Of a stretch of DNA of 64,000 bases, positions 54,191 through 63,167 are shown piece after piece. Made by a program: the position numbers and the translations under genes. The notes below the pieces were generated by a model. It saw only the letters and a program-made list of their open reading frames with translations, did no database searches and was not told the DNA's origin. Source of the DNA: Bacillus sp. EAC (GTDB taxonomy: Bacteria > Bacillota > Bacilli > Bacillales > Bacillaceae_G); the NCBI RefSeq assembly GCF_002156875.1, contig NZ_NCSY01000010.1, positions 124,001 through 188,000 on the forward strand. Reading direction: 5' to 3'. Each line of letters begins with the position of its first letter. Positions within the stretch are counted from its first letter, which is position 1.

Positions 54191-55933
54191 ATGAAAGCAG
54201 TTTTAGCAACTTTAAATGCAAAGTATATCCATACTAACTTAGGCATTAGGTATATTAAAGCCTATGCTCAGCCTGAATATGAGATTGACCTTGCAGAATA
54301 TACGATTAAAGACCCAAGCCTAAATATCATTACTGATTTATATAAACGCAAGCCGAAAATAGTTGGCTTTAGTTGTTATATTTGGAATATAGAACAAACA
54401 ATCGAAGTAATTCAAATGTATAAAAAAATCGATCCTTCCGTTACCATTTTTGTTGGTGGACCTGAAGTAAGCTATGATGTAAATTATTGGTTAGATCGTG
54501 TAAAGGAAATTGACGTTGTTGTAGTTGGTGAAGGAGAAATAACAGTTAAGAAGTTACTCCAAGCCATCGAAAATAATGAACCTTTTACGAAAATAAGTGG
54601 GATAGGTTATAGAGATGAAGGCAAAAACATTATTAAACCTCAAACTGAGAAACTTGATTTAACTTCTCTTCCTTCACCGTATAGGTTTAAAGAGGATCTC
54701 CCTTTTCTAGGTAAGAGAATTCAATATATTGAAACGAGCCGTGGCTGTCCATTTAATTGCCAATTTTGTTTATCTTCTATTGAAGTAGGCGTACGCTATT
54801 TTAATCGTGAAGTCATTAAGGACGACATTCGTTACCTTATGGCTAATGGAGCAAAGGTATTTAAATTTGTCGATCGAACTTTTAATATTAGTCGAAGTTA
54901 TGCCATGGATATGTTTCAATTCTTAATTGATGAACATGTCCCAGGTACAGTTTTCCAATTTGAAATAACTGGTGATATCATGCGACCTGAGGTTATTGAG
55001 TTTTTAAATGAAAATGCACCTAAAGGTTTATTTCGATTTGAGATTGGGGTCCAATCAACTAATGATGCGACAAATGAGCTAGTAATGCGAAGACAAAACT
55101 TCGAAAAACTTTGCCGTACTGTTACTCTAGTTCGTGATGGTGAAAAAATCGATCAACATTTAGATTTAATAGCAGGGTTACCTGAGGAAGACTATAATTC
55201 ATTCCGTCAAACATTTAATGATGTTTTCGCTTTACGCCCTGAAGAATTACAGCTTGGATTTTTAAAAATGCTACGTGGGACTGGTGTACGATTAAGAGCC
55301 CATGAACATGATTATGTATATATGGATTATGCACCTTATGAAGTATTAGGTAATAATATCCTTTCATTTGAAGACATCGTGAAAATTAAACAGGTTGAAG
55401 ATGTTTTAGAAAAATATTGGAATGATCACCGAACAAATAATACAATTGAGTATTTAATTGGTCACGAATTTGAAAGTCCATTTGATTTCTTCCAACAATT
55501 TGGTTCATATTGGGAAGAGCGTGGCTGGTCTAGAATTGGACACCAGCTTGAAGATTTATTTAAGCGATTAAACGAATTTTTAAATCATTATTCAATCAAA
55601 TATAAATCACTTACCAAAGATATTATGAAATTAGATTATTATTTAAATCATAAATACAAACCTCGTAAACCATGGTGGGACGATTTAACTGAACATGAGT
55701 TTACAAAATCAGTTTATAAAAGAGTCATCGAGCAACCTGAAGTCTTAGGAAATGATTTTATTGATTTAGAATTAAATGAAAAAGAACTATATAAACATAC
55801 ATTGGTTGAACCACTTTCATTTGATGTTGAACATTTCTTAAAAACAAAAGAATTTCGAACTGGAAGTTACGCAATGCTTGTATATTTTTCACCGAAAACA
55901 TTAAAGCCAACATTTTTCACTTTAGAGGCATAA
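54191..55933 (+). CDS. B12-binding-type radical SAM protein (DUF4080)
   Basis: This 580-residue protein has an N-terminal cobalamin-binding-like Rossmann domain (about 1-135; GFSCYIWN, FVGGPEVSYD, VVGEGE) and a radical SAM barrel with the 4Fe-4S motif CPFNCQFC (Cys186, 190, 193). A C-terminal DUF4080-type region follows. The usual DxHxxG cobalamin ligand motif is not visible, so B12 may bind base-off without a protein His, or not at all. The reaction is unknown; relatives do methyl transfers or rearrangements. ATG 54191 has ACGAGGT. It is monocistronic with a long terminator hairpin. Confidence 0.87.
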   Translation: MKAVLATLNAKYIHTNLGIRYIKAYAQPEYEIDLAEYTIKDPSLNIITDLYKRKPKIVGFSCYIWNIEQTIEVIQMYKKIDPSVTIFVGGPEVSYDVNYWLDRVKEIDVVVVGEGEITVKKLLQAIENNEPFTKISGIGYRDEGKNIIKPQTEKLDLTSLPSPYRFKEDLPFLGKRIQYIETSRGCPFNCQFCLSSIEVGVRYFNREVIKDDIRYLMANGAKVFKFVDRTFNISRSYAMDMFQFLIDEHVPGTVFQFEITGDIMRPEVIEFLNENAPKGLFRFEIGVQSTNDATNELVMRRQNFEKLCRTVTLVRDGEKIDQHLDLIAGLPEEDYNSFRQTFNDVFALRPEELQLGFLKMLRGTGVRLRAHEHDYVYMDYAPYEVLGNNILSFEDIVKIKQVEDVLEKYWNDHRTNNTIEYLIGHEFESPFDFFQQFGSYWEERGWSRIGHQLEDLFKRLNEFLNHYSIKYKSLTKDIMKLDYYLNHKYKPRKPWWDDLTEHEFTKSVYKRVIEQPEVLGNDFIDLELNEKELYKHTLVEPLSFDVEHFLKTKEFRTGSYAMLVYFSPKTLKPTFFTLEA

Positions 55934-55940
55934 CCTAAAT

Positions 55941-56030
55941 AGGACAGAATCTATTAACTGCATCCCAATTGATTATATGATGAACAATTGAAGGTGCGGT
56001 TCTAAAATAGATTTCTGTCCTTTTGTATTT
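55941..56030 (+). terminator. Long hairpin terminator of the radical SAM gene
   Basis: GGACAGA and TCTGTCC with CTATT/AATAG form the outer stem. Inner GCA/TGC and CAATTG/CAATT(G) pairs make an arm of about 80 nt, followed by TTTT and a later T7. Confidence 0.65.
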
Positions 56031-56077
56031 AATTTTTTTAAATAGCAAACAATATTAATGAAGACGAGGTGATAAAA

Positions 56078-56422
56078 ATGAATCGAAAAAAGGAAGAACA
56101 AACAGTTGAATCTCCAGTATTAAACGAAACCTTACCACATATTTCTAATTTCCCTTCGTTTAAAGGTACTGAAATTAAAATGGAAGAGCCGTTTATTAAC
56201 TCACAGGGTGTCGTCATTGGAGATAGTAAATACAGCTCGCCTAATTCACCGTTAAATAACTGGTCAGATGATGTTGATCCCTCTATAATGGCAGGTGATG
56301 AATGGATTCATCCAACAAATGATATTGGTTGGGCAACTGAAGAGAATACAGATTTATTAGAAACAAAAAAAAGAGAACCAACGAAACAATTTATGCATCC
56401 ACAGCATGAAACTAGAGATTAA
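56078..56422 (+). CDS. DUF3905 family protein
   Basis: This 114-residue hydrophilic protein has the conserved block GVVIGDSKYSSPNSPLNNWS...MAGDEWIHPTNDIGW (about 46-88) typical of the Bacillus DUF3905 family, of unknown function and perhaps sporulation-linked. No membrane segment. The frame begins with a GTG at 56069 that is part of the ribosome site; ATG 56078 is preferred. Monocistronic. Confidence 0.82.
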   Translation: MNRKKEEQTVESPVLNETLPHISNFPSFKGTEIKMEEPFINSQGVVIGDSKYSSPNSPLNNWSDDVDPSIMAGDEWIHPTNDIGWATEENTDLLETKKREPTKQFMHPQHETRD

Positions 56423-56429
56423 TACGAGT

Positions 56430-56530
56430 AGAGTTAAGGGAATTACGTTTAGAGGATGAAAGAATTGAAAGTACCACATACTTTTGTTTCTCTTGACACT
56501 TACTATCCCCTTAACTTTGCTCTTTTCTTT
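56430..56530. terminator. Complex hairpin between convergent DUF3905 and DinB genes
   Basis: AGTTAAGGG (56432-56440) and CCCTTAACT (56508-56516) form an outer stem and AAAGTA/TACTTT an inner one. T-rich sequence (TCTTTTCTTTTT) follows on the plus strand. Confidence 0.5.
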
Positions 56531-56543
56531 TTAACTTTTAATA

Positions 56544-57005
56544 TTATTCGAACAACATCACATTTAAATCTCTATATTTCATAGAAATTAACATATGTAA
56601 TTGCGCTCGATGATGCGTAAAATGGACTAAAATCTCTAATAACCATTCAAACCTGGTATATTCCACTCCCCAGTAAGAGGAAACTTTTTTTGCCAATTCT
56701 TCTTCTGTAAGGATTGAATACTCTGACTCTAAAGATTTCAGTCCACTTGTTAAAAGTTTTTTCATTTCATCTATTGAGCGACAATTGACTGATTGATAAT
56801 ATTGATTCATTTCTTCTTTTAAAGTTCCCTTACTTATTAATAAATCCGCTTCAATTAATTCACATAAATGTTGAACTAACTCCCCGATTGATTTCTTTTC
56901 CTCAAGGAGACGAAAATTCATATCATTATGATCTAACCTATTTACCATATGCAATACACTTTCGACTGAAAACCTCAATTGATGGATTACATTCTCTATA
57001 TACAA
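56544..57005 (-). CDS. DinB-like four-helix protein
   Basis: This 153-residue DinB/YfiT-like protein is expected to be a four-helix bundle with a metal site made of His residues: LVQHLCELIEADL (about 43-55) and VHFTHHRAQLHMLI (about 127-140). Family members include metal-dependent thiol (bacillithiol) transferases; activity here is inference. The start is TTG at 57005, 8 nt after GGGAGG. No operon partner. Confidence 0.8.
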   Translation of the reverse strand: MYIENVIHQLRFSVESVLHMVNRLDHNDMNFRLLEEKKSIGELVQHLCELIEADLLISKGTLKEEMNQYYQSVNCRSIDEMKKLLTSGLKSLESEYSILTEEELAKKVSSYWGVEYTRFEWLLEILVHFTHHRAQLHMLISMKYRDLNVMLFE

Positions 57006-57227
57006 AACTAAAGCCTCCCTTTTTCAACTCAATTTAAACCATGGAAAACTATCTTCTACTATACTTTAACATCGTACAACATACCTGTCTCAACATTCAT
57101 ACTTTTTTCATTTTATGATCCTTACTTACCTTTTTAACTTACTTCATCTACTTTTTACAGCACTCAACTGTCATAGTACGAAGAATTTTAGAATAAATAT
57201 AAAGTGGTACAGAATAGGAGGGACAAA

Positions 57228-57707
57228 ATGAGAACATTAGCATGGCATGAAACCATGGAATTACATGAGATTGTGGCAGCAACAACTTATTATCTTTATA
57301 AGCTTAAAACAAACATAAAAAATATATCTGATCCTGGGTTAAAAGAATTATATAAGATGTCAATCGGGAAGTTGGAGAATAATTTAAGAGATTTACTCCA
57401 GTTCATGAGTAATATTACAGTCGGACAAAGGGATGCGGCCTCTGATAAATTAGCAAGTGAAATGTCAGCTGAAGATCTACTATCAGCTACTAAGGTGTTA
57501 ATCAAAATGTACTCACATGCAATTACAGAAACGGCTACAGCAGAACTTAGAGATGTATTTGTTAAACAATTACTTGCCGTGATTGACATGCATACACAAA
57601 TCTATAATTATCTATCTAAACAAGGTGAATATTCCGCTTATAATATAAATAAATTAATCGAAAATGATGCGAAAAAAGCAGCTGATGTACTCAAAATGAC
57701 ATATTAA
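57228..57707 (+). CDS. CotF-like spore coat protein
   Basis: This 159-residue alpha-helical protein has a CotF/coat-F-like ferritin-type core: MRTLAWHETMELHEIVAATT at the start, then ETATAELRDVFVKQLLAVIDMHTQIYNYLSKQGEY with the typical H..I..Y...G.Y ending. It likely goes to the spore coat; function is inferred. ATG 57228 follows GGAGGGACAAA and is preferred over the frame start at 57204. It is monocistronic with a strong terminator. Confidence 0.72.
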   Translation: MRTLAWHETMELHEIVAATTYYLYKLKTNIKNISDPGLKELYKMSIGKLENNLRDLLQFMSNITVGQRDAASDKLASEMSAEDLLSATKVLIKMYSHAITETATAELRDVFVKQLLAVIDMHTQIYNYLSKQGEYSAYNINKLIENDAKKAADVLKMTY

Positions 57708-57739
57708 AAAAATGGACGTATTTTACGTCCATTTTTTTA
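57706..57739. terminator. Bidirectional terminator between the coat gene and DUF3189 gene
   Basis: AAAAAATGGACGTA and TACGTCCATTTTTT form a perfect 14-bp stem between convergent genes. Confidence 0.9.
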
Positions 57740-58243
57740 ATCTTTATTGAAGTTTTTATTATCTAATTTTGTTACTTTCTCAGCTGCTAAATGATGATAG
57801 TTTTTAGTATTTTCGACTAATTTTATTAAATTCATATAGGTTTGTTTTGCACCTAAAACAAGTAAGGGTACACCTATAAAATCAATATGTAAAAACCTAG
57901 ATGTAAATCCACCTAATGTCATTGCAAGTGGTACTGTTGGAGATGTGCTTGATAAAATAATTTTATCGTCATTATTTAATAATATTAAACCTAAACTTTC
58001 AATCGCATTTGGTACATTTTTAGTATATCTTTTTGCGACTGTATAGACTTTATCACCATTTTCATCTTCACCATGATAAAAAATTTTCCCACCATCTTTA
58101 GGTTTTAATTTATTAAATAAATAAACATTCTTCACTTCATCATCAGTAGGTTTGCGATCCATCGGTAATTGTTTTAAATGGTAAGCTGCTGCAAGAGGTG
58201 AGGAGTGCGTACCTCCAAAACAGTAATATATATAATATTTCAT
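57737..58243 (-). CDS. DUF3189 family protein
   Basis: This 168-residue protein of the DUF3189 family has unknown function. It starts MKYYIYYCFGGTHSSPLAAA, resembling a P-loop-like GGTHSS turn, and includes LGGFTSRFLHIDFIGVPLLVLGA (about 110-132). The family is found in spore-forming Firmicutes. ATG 58243 has AAGGATGAG. No operon partner; repeat copy 7 lies directly upstream. Confidence 0.8.
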   Translation of the reverse strand: MKYYIYYCFGGTHSSPLAAAYHLKQLPMDRKPTDDEVKNVYLFNKLKPKDGGKIFYHGEDENGDKVYTVAKRYTKNVPNAIESLGLILLNNDDKIILSSTSPTVPLAMTLGGFTSRFLHIDFIGVPLLVLGAKQTYMNLIKLVENTKNYHHLAAEKVTKLDNKNFNKD

Positions 58244-58280
58244 TCATCTCATCCTTAATTTTATAATATTTATCTTTTTT

Positions 58281-58530
58281 AGGCTGTTTTCATAAACTTT
58301 GTAGCAATAAAAAAAATTCGTCGATTTCCACTCCAGAATGCTCGCTTTTAGTGGTCCGTGCGATGAGCCTGGGCCCACATGATGTGAGCCATGCATGCGT
58401 TACGACGGGACGTCGCGGTATTCTATGCCTACCTTTTTGAAGACTGTTAAGGTCCCATCTATACCGCTACACCTACAGCAGTCTCGCACCTTCTGTTCCA
58501 ATCATATATTTATAGTTTGTTTTAAAAGCC
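58281..58530. repeat. Dispersed repeat copy 7 (long form, both ends visible)
   Basis: It starts AGGCTGTTTTCATAAAC and ends TTTTAAAAGCCT. The core TTTCCACTCCAGAATGCTCG to CGCACCTTCTGTTCCAATC carries the long-form insert (ACATGATGTGAGCCATGCAT, GGGACGTCGCGG). It is inserted between DUF3189 and DUF421 genes of the same strand. Confidence 0.88.
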
Positions 58531-58561
58531 TTTTTAATAATCAATAAAAAAAGCGACATTT

Positions 58562-59230
58562 TTAATACGTATGTAAATGCAATTGCTTTGAATCCCATTC
58601 AGCAAAACAAACTTGTTTTAGTGTTAAATTAGCTTCAGAAAGTTTCTTTTGAACCCACTTCTCATCTTTTTTCAACGACTTAAGGGATCTCTGAATGATT
58701 TTGCCATCACTAATAATGATTAAAGGTAGAAATTCTTTTTCTAATTGTAATTTTAAATCCTGCTTAGTAGGAGTATCAAAATTTGATTTCTTTAGTACAC
58801 TGATTGAACCATCGTTTTCTAAAATAGCAAAAGCAACTTCATTAACCGAAAATGTATCCTTTGCTCTAAGTAATTGAAATAGTTGATCTACATCTAATCT
58901 ATTTCGTTTCAACTCACTCCATTGTATATTGCCATTCTTAATGACGATTGAAGGATCACCTTCTAGTAGTCTTCTTCCCTTAAGGGATTTTTGTGTAATA
59001 ATTTCCGTAACAAGTACAAGCGCTCCCCAAGTAAAGATACTAAATAAGATTTTAGGTAAATTTGCTTCCTTATCGTAAATTGCATCACCCAATATATTTC
59101 CGAGTACAAGCGAAGAAATTAAATCAAATGGAGTAATTTGACTGATCTGAGTCTTTCCTAAAAATTTAACGACTATAAAAAGAGCGATATATCCAAAAAA
59201 CAATTCACTTAATATTTCCAAATATCCCAT
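58562..59230 (-). CDS. DUF421 (YetF/YrbG-type) membrane protein
   Basis: This 222-residue protein has three N-terminal membrane segments (about 5-25, 38-58 and 62-80) and a cytoplasmic DUF421 domain with GKTQISQITPFDLISSLVLGNILGDA near the start and RRLLEGDPSIVIKNGNI, LRAKDTFSVNEVAFAILENDG in the middle. Related B. subtilis proteins (YetF, YdfS, YdfR) affect spore germination; the role here is inference. The GTG at 59239 overlaps the ribosome site; ATG 59230 (8 nt after TTAGGAG) is preferred. Confidence 0.83.
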   Translation of the reverse strand: MGYLEILSELFFGYIALFIVVKFLGKTQISQITPFDLISSLVLGNILGDAIYDKEANLPKILFSIFTWGALVLVTEIITQKSLKGRRLLEGDPSIVIKNGNIQWSELKRNRLDVDQLFQLLRAKDTFSVNEVAFAILENDGSISVLKKSNFDTPTKQDLKLQLEKEFLPLIIISDGKIIQRSLKSLKKDEKWVQKKLSEANLTLKQVCFAEWDSKQLHLHTY

Positions 59231-59317
59231 TTCATACACTCCTAAATTTTTATTGCCTATTAAATTTTCTTACTACTTAATTCTTTTTATACATTTTATA
59301 TTGGAAACTTCTAAAAT

Positions 59318-60526
59318 TTATTTACTATCCATATATAAATGAGCATCAGGATGAGAGCCAGTCGTAACTAAATCTTTTAATATATTAGCTAAAATATAAC
59401 CATAAACTGTTCCATTTCCTCCATATGCCATTAGAAAATAGCAGTTTGGAAATTCATCGTATTGTCTGATCATAGGTAGGCCAGTATGCGTACCTCCAAA
59501 AACACCTGTCCAGTAGTATTCCGCTTTTGCCTCCTCATATTGCGGGAATAATTCGATGAGCTTTTCGATGAGTTGTTCTTTTTTATGATGTAACATTGAT
59601 TCTCGTTTTTCCGACAGAACAGTAGACTCGTCAAGACCACCAACAATTATTCTGCCGTCCACTGTGGTTCGTAAATATAAATAAGGTCTTGCTGTCTCCC
59701 ATATCAAACAATTCTCAAACCAAGCGTTATGATTAAGTAATGGTTGTGTAGCTATTGCGAACGTAGAAGATAATATGGCATTCTTTTCACTTTTAACTTC
59801 TAAAGATTCATATCCGCCTGCAAAAATCACTTTTTTTGCTTTAATTGTTTTCTTATTATGAGTAAATATTTGAACACCATCACTCGTACCAATAATTCGG
59901 GTAACTTCTGTATCACTATACACTTTTACATTCCTTTTCATTGCATACTGTAATAAAGCATGTGAACATTTAAATGGATTGACCTCCGCATCATTACCTG
60001 AGTATAATGCAAATTCCTTATTCATTTTAAACGTCTCTTTTATTTTTGAGTTGGAGAGTTGTTCAACTTTAAATCCGTTTTCATTTAATGTACGATATTC
60101 AATTTCTAGCATTTCTTTTCCATCCGAATCACTCGCATAATACAAGCTATTCCTTTTTTTAAAGTCTGGATTAAAATCGAATGTTTGAACCATCTTTTCA
60201 AAACCATCAATGGCATCTTGGCATAGTTGATAATGTCGAACTGCTTTTGCTTTACCATATGAATTGATAAAGGAGTATAGTGGTTTATCATTTGAATATT
60301 GTAATAGCCCTGTGTTTGCACTTGTACTTCCATGTGCTATATTTCGTTTATCAATGACCACTACTTTAGCACCCGTTTCACTTAAAGCATATGCACACAG
60401 GCTCCCTGACTCTCCGCTACCAACTATGACAAAGTCACATGTAATGTCTTCATCCAATGGTTTTACTGTTTCATATCTATTTGTATAGGTTGTTGGCCAA
60501 TAAAGCATACCACTTATAACTTTCAT
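59318..60526 (-). CDS. FAD-dependent oxidoreductase (DAO family)
   Basis: This 402-residue flavoenzyme of the D-amino-acid-oxidase/glycine-oxidase superfamily has the dinucleotide motif VIVGSGESGSLCAYAL (about 33-48), the second FAD contact GSTSANTGLLQY (about 66-77) and a C-terminal GGNGTVYGYILANIL loop closing over FAD. It likely oxidises an amine or amino acid; the substrate is unknown. No Rieske domain is present. It lies downstream of the PHA operon but behind that operon's terminator, so it is probably transcribed separately. Confidence 0.85.
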   Translation of the reverse strand: MKVISGMLYWPTTYTNRYETVKPLDEDITCDFVIVGSGESGSLCAYALSETGAKVVVIDKRNIAHGSTSANTGLLQYSNDKPLYSFINSYGKAKAVRHYQLCQDAIDGFEKMVQTFDFNPDFKKRNSLYYASDSDGKEMLEIEYRTLNENGFKVEQLSNSKIKETFKMNKEFALYSGNDAEVNPFKCSHALLQYAMKRNVKVYSDTEVTRIIGTSDGVQIFTHNKKTIKAKKVIFAGGYESLEVKSEKNAILSSTFAIATQPLLNHNAWFENCLIWETARPYLYLRTTVDGRIIVGGLDESTVLSEKRESMLHHKKEQLIEKLIELFPQYEEAKAEYYWTGVFGGTHTGLPMIRQYDEFPNCYFLMAYGGNGTVYGYILANILKDLVTTGSHPDAHLYMDSK

Positions 60527-60574
60527 ATTTTTCTCCTTTCACCTTTTGTCTAATGCTAGTTTTTGTCAGTTACA

Positions 60575-60611
60575 TGAAAAAAATCCCACTTTTTTAAAGT
60601 GAGATTTTTCA
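60575..60611 (-). terminator. Terminator of phaRBC
   Basis: AAAATC, one mismatch, CACTTT and AAAGTG, one mismatch, GATTTT form a stem followed by T7 on the minus strand, about 55 nt after phaC. Confidence 0.75.
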
Positions 60612-60665
60612 TCATACAATATGAAGTGATTAAATTTATAATGACTAGAATATAAATAACATTTT

Positions 60666-61745
60666 TTAAGATCTTTCTTTTAACCATTTACCAATTGTCG
60701 GATAAGTGATGTTTAATGAAGCTGGACCAAACATAACAGAAACGTGTCCAGAAGGAATTGAAACATATTGTTTATCTTCACTAGAAATATGTTCATTTAG
60801 CGCTTCAACCTGACATGGCATTGCGATATGGTCTTTCGTAGCAGAAATATTTAATACGTTTGCTTTAATTGTAGAAAGATCTACCTTTCTGCCCCTAATT
60901 TCTAATTCACCTTTGATTAGTTTGTTTTGCTGATAAAAATCTCGAATCCATTGACGATAAGCTTCACCTGGAAACGGAATTCCATCTGCAACCCACTTTT
61001 GCATTAACTGCCATGATTTAATAAATTTAGTATTGTCTGATCGATCTAAAAGTGTGACATAAGGACCGACAAAATTTGTTATCGGCTTTAACATCTTATT
61101 TCCAAAATCAATCATTTCAGGGGGAATATTTCCTAGTGTATCAACAGCTTTATCTAATGCAAAGTACTTTTCATTTAAGAAAGCTCCATATAATCCTGTG
61201 TCAGAAAAATCAAAAGGACTTGTTAAAAAGATTAAGTTTTTAATCGGTGCATCCTTATGAAGAGCAGCATAAATACTAGTGAGAGTTCCACCCATACAGT
61301 ACCCTAAAATTGATAACTCACTTGAACCTGAAAATCGCAGCACTCGGTTTACTGCTTTTGCAATATAATCATGGACAATATCATCAAACTTCAAATGACG
61401 ATCCTCATAACCAAATGTTCCCCAGTCTAATAAATAAACATCAAAACCTTCGCCTACTAAATACTCTACAAATGAATTTCCTTTAGTAAGGTCAAGAATA
61501 TATGGTTTATTAATTAAAGCGTAAACTAAAAGAATTGGCGTCTTTTTTAGTTTTTTTGCAGTTGGAATATATCGGTAGAGTTTACTCTTATTTTTAGTCC
61601 AAATTACTTCTTTAGGAGTTTGCCCTACTAATGGCTCTCCTTCTTTAATCAGTATATCCGCTGTTCTTTTTAATCTTTTATACGATTCTTTTAGCCCTTG
61701 CGGTAGCACTTCAGATGTCGAATCAAGACTTTTTGAACTAATCAT
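60666..61745 (-). CDS. phaC: Class IV poly(3-hydroxyalkanoate) synthase subunit PhaC
   Basis: PhaC polymerises 3-hydroxyacyl-CoA into polyester granules. The 359-residue product is of class III/IV size and carries the lipase-like box GYCMGG (catalytic Cys150), the catalytic Asp in ATKDHI (D305) and His in SGHVSVM (H334). Class IV synthases need PhaR, encoded two genes upstream. An ATG at 61751 touches the ribosome site AAGGGGG; ATG 61745, two codons later, has the right spacing. It is last in phaR-phaB-phaC and followed by a terminator. Confidence 0.95.
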   Translation of the reverse strand: MISSKSLDSTSEVLPQGLKESYKRLKRTADILIKEGEPLVGQTPKEVIWTKNKSKLYRYIPTAKKLKKTPILLVYALINKPYILDLTKGNSFVEYLVGEGFDVYLLDWGTFGYEDRHLKFDDIVHDYIAKAVNRVLRFSGSSELSILGYCMGGTLTSIYAALHKDAPIKNLIFLTSPFDFSDTGLYGAFLNEKYFALDKAVDTLGNIPPEMIDFGNKMLKPITNFVGPYVTLLDRSDNTKFIKSWQLMQKWVADGIPFPGEAYRQWIRDFYQQNKLIKGELEIRGRKVDLSTIKANVLNISATKDHIAMPCQVEALNEHISSEDKQYVSIPSGHVSVMFGPASLNITYPTIGKWLKERS

Positions 61746-61789
61746 AAACATCCCCCTTTACATATAAAATTTGTATTCAAATTTAATGA

Positions 61790-62530
61790 TTATACATAAA
61801 GACCGCCGTTTACATTAATTTGTTGACCTGTAATGTACTCTCCGTCTTCGCATAAGTAAACAACTGCTTTTGCAATTTCATCAACTGTTCCAAATCTTCT
61901 CTTTGGAATTTTAGCTTTTATTTGCTCTTTCACATTTTCAGGAACATCACTTAGCATGTCAGTTTCAATAAAACCAGGACATACAGAGTTTACAGTAATA
62001 TTAGATTTTGCTAATTCAATTGCTAAAGATTTAGTAAATCCGATCATGCCGGCTTTAGCTGCAGAATAATTTGTTTGACCAAATCCTCCAGCTTGACCGA
62101 TGACCGAAGAAATATTAATGATTCGTGCATTATCAGATTCTAATAAATATTTTAAGGAAGAATTACATGTATTATAAACACTACTTAAATTCACGTTTAT
62201 CACTTCATGCCAATCTTCTTCAGTTAGCTTTTTGAAAGTACGATCTCTCGTAATCCCAGCATTATTAACAATAATATCTAATCGACCAAAATGCTCAATC
62301 GTGCGCTCAACTAGTGCTTTTGCTTGATCCAATTCAGCCACATTTGCTTGAACAGCTAGAGCCTCAAATCCTTCTGCATAAAGTTCATCTACGACAGCTT
62401 TTGCTTGTGCCTCACTGTTATTGTAATTAATAACAACCTTTGCACCTTTCCTAGCTAAAGAAAATGCAATAGCTTTTCCAATTCCTTTTGCGCCACCTGT
62501 TACGATTGCTACACGATTTACTAAATCCAT
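61790..62530 (-). CDS. phaB: Acetoacetyl-CoA reductase PhaB
   Basis: PhaB reduces acetoacetyl-CoA to (R)-3-hydroxybutyryl-CoA with NADPH, supplying monomer to PhaC. The 246-residue SDR protein has the cofactor motif TGGAKGIGKAIA (about 10-21), NNAGITRD, and the catalytic Ser-Tyr-Lys set in ISSVIG and TNYSAAKAG. It is very like FabG, so the PhaB call rests on its place between phaR and phaC. GAGGAG lies 7 nt before the ATG. Confidence 0.92.
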   Translation of the reverse strand: MDLVNRVAIVTGGAKGIGKAIAFSLARKGAKVVINYNNSEAQAKAVVDELYAEGFEALAVQANVAELDQAKALVERTIEHFGRLDIIVNNAGITRDRTFKKLTEEDWHEVINVNLSSVYNTCNSSLKYLLESDNARIINISSVIGQAGGFGQTNYSAAKAGMIGFTKSLAIELAKSNITVNSVCPGFIETDMLSDVPENVKEQIKAKIPKRRFGTVDEIAKAVVYLCEDGEYITGQQINVNGGLYV

Positions 62531-62553
62531 GAATCATTCTCCTCTTTACCCAA

Positions 62554-63039
62554 TTATTTTTTTGATGTTAATTGCTGTAAAAGTTGCTCTATGTTTAACA
62601 AAGATGTACTTAATTCATTAAATTGTTGATGAATCGTTTGTGTTTCAGCTTTTAATTCATTAATTTGCTGATGAATTGATTTAGTATCAGATTTTACTTT
62701 TGCAATATCTTTTTTTAATGCTAATACGTCTGTTTCTTGCCCGCTTTGAGTAAAAAGTTGATCATCAAGTGTATCAACTTTTGCCTCTAAATTAATTACT
62801 AAACTTGCAACATTTGCAATATCTTCCTTCGAAGCAATATTCGAGGCTTCTAAAAAAACCTTCGATTGGTCATTCATAGCCTTTTTACAGTAAAGGTTAA
62901 AATCGATGACAGATCCCATCCACTCTGAGAATTCTTCTTTTTGAACAACATCGTTCATCATTTTTCCCCAGTATTTTTCATTCACATCGTATAACTGTTT
63001 CCACATTTTTAACGGATCTGAAAAATTTTGTTCTGACAT
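62554..63039 (-). CDS. phaR: PHA synthase subunit PhaR (class IV)
   Basis: PhaR is the second subunit of class IV synthase and is needed for PhaC activity. The 161-residue product has an N-terminal region (DPLKMWKQLYDVNEKYWGK) and a C-terminal coiled coil (about 80-160, heptads of L/I with Gln/Thr/Ser), ending QQLTSKK. The frame begins at 63078, but ATG 63039 follows a strong AGGAGGAG site. First gene of phaRBC and divergent from phaQP. Confidence 0.9.
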   Translation of the reverse strand: MSEQNFSDPLKMWKQLYDVNEKYWGKMMNDVVQKEEFSEWMGSVIDFNLYCKKAMNDQSKVFLEASNIASKEDIANVASLVINLEAKVDTLDDQLFTQSGQETDVLALKKDIAKVKSDTKSIHQQINELKAETQTIHQQFNELSTSLLNIEQLLQQLTSKK

Positions 63040-63064
63040 GTTTCTCCTCCTCACTCTATGTTTA

Positions 63065-63094
63065 AGTATAGAAAACATGTTATTGACAAAACAA
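63065..63094 (-). promoter_or_regulatory. Possible promoter of phaRBC
   Basis: TTGTTT (63094-63089), 18 bp, TATACT (63070-63065), about 25 bp before the phaR start. The match is moderate. Confidence 0.35.
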
Positions 63095-63167
63095 TCCTAT
63101 ATTTTCGTGATATTTCTACAATGAGTGTCGAAAATTGTTTTTTAATATTCATTATATTCGTAATACA

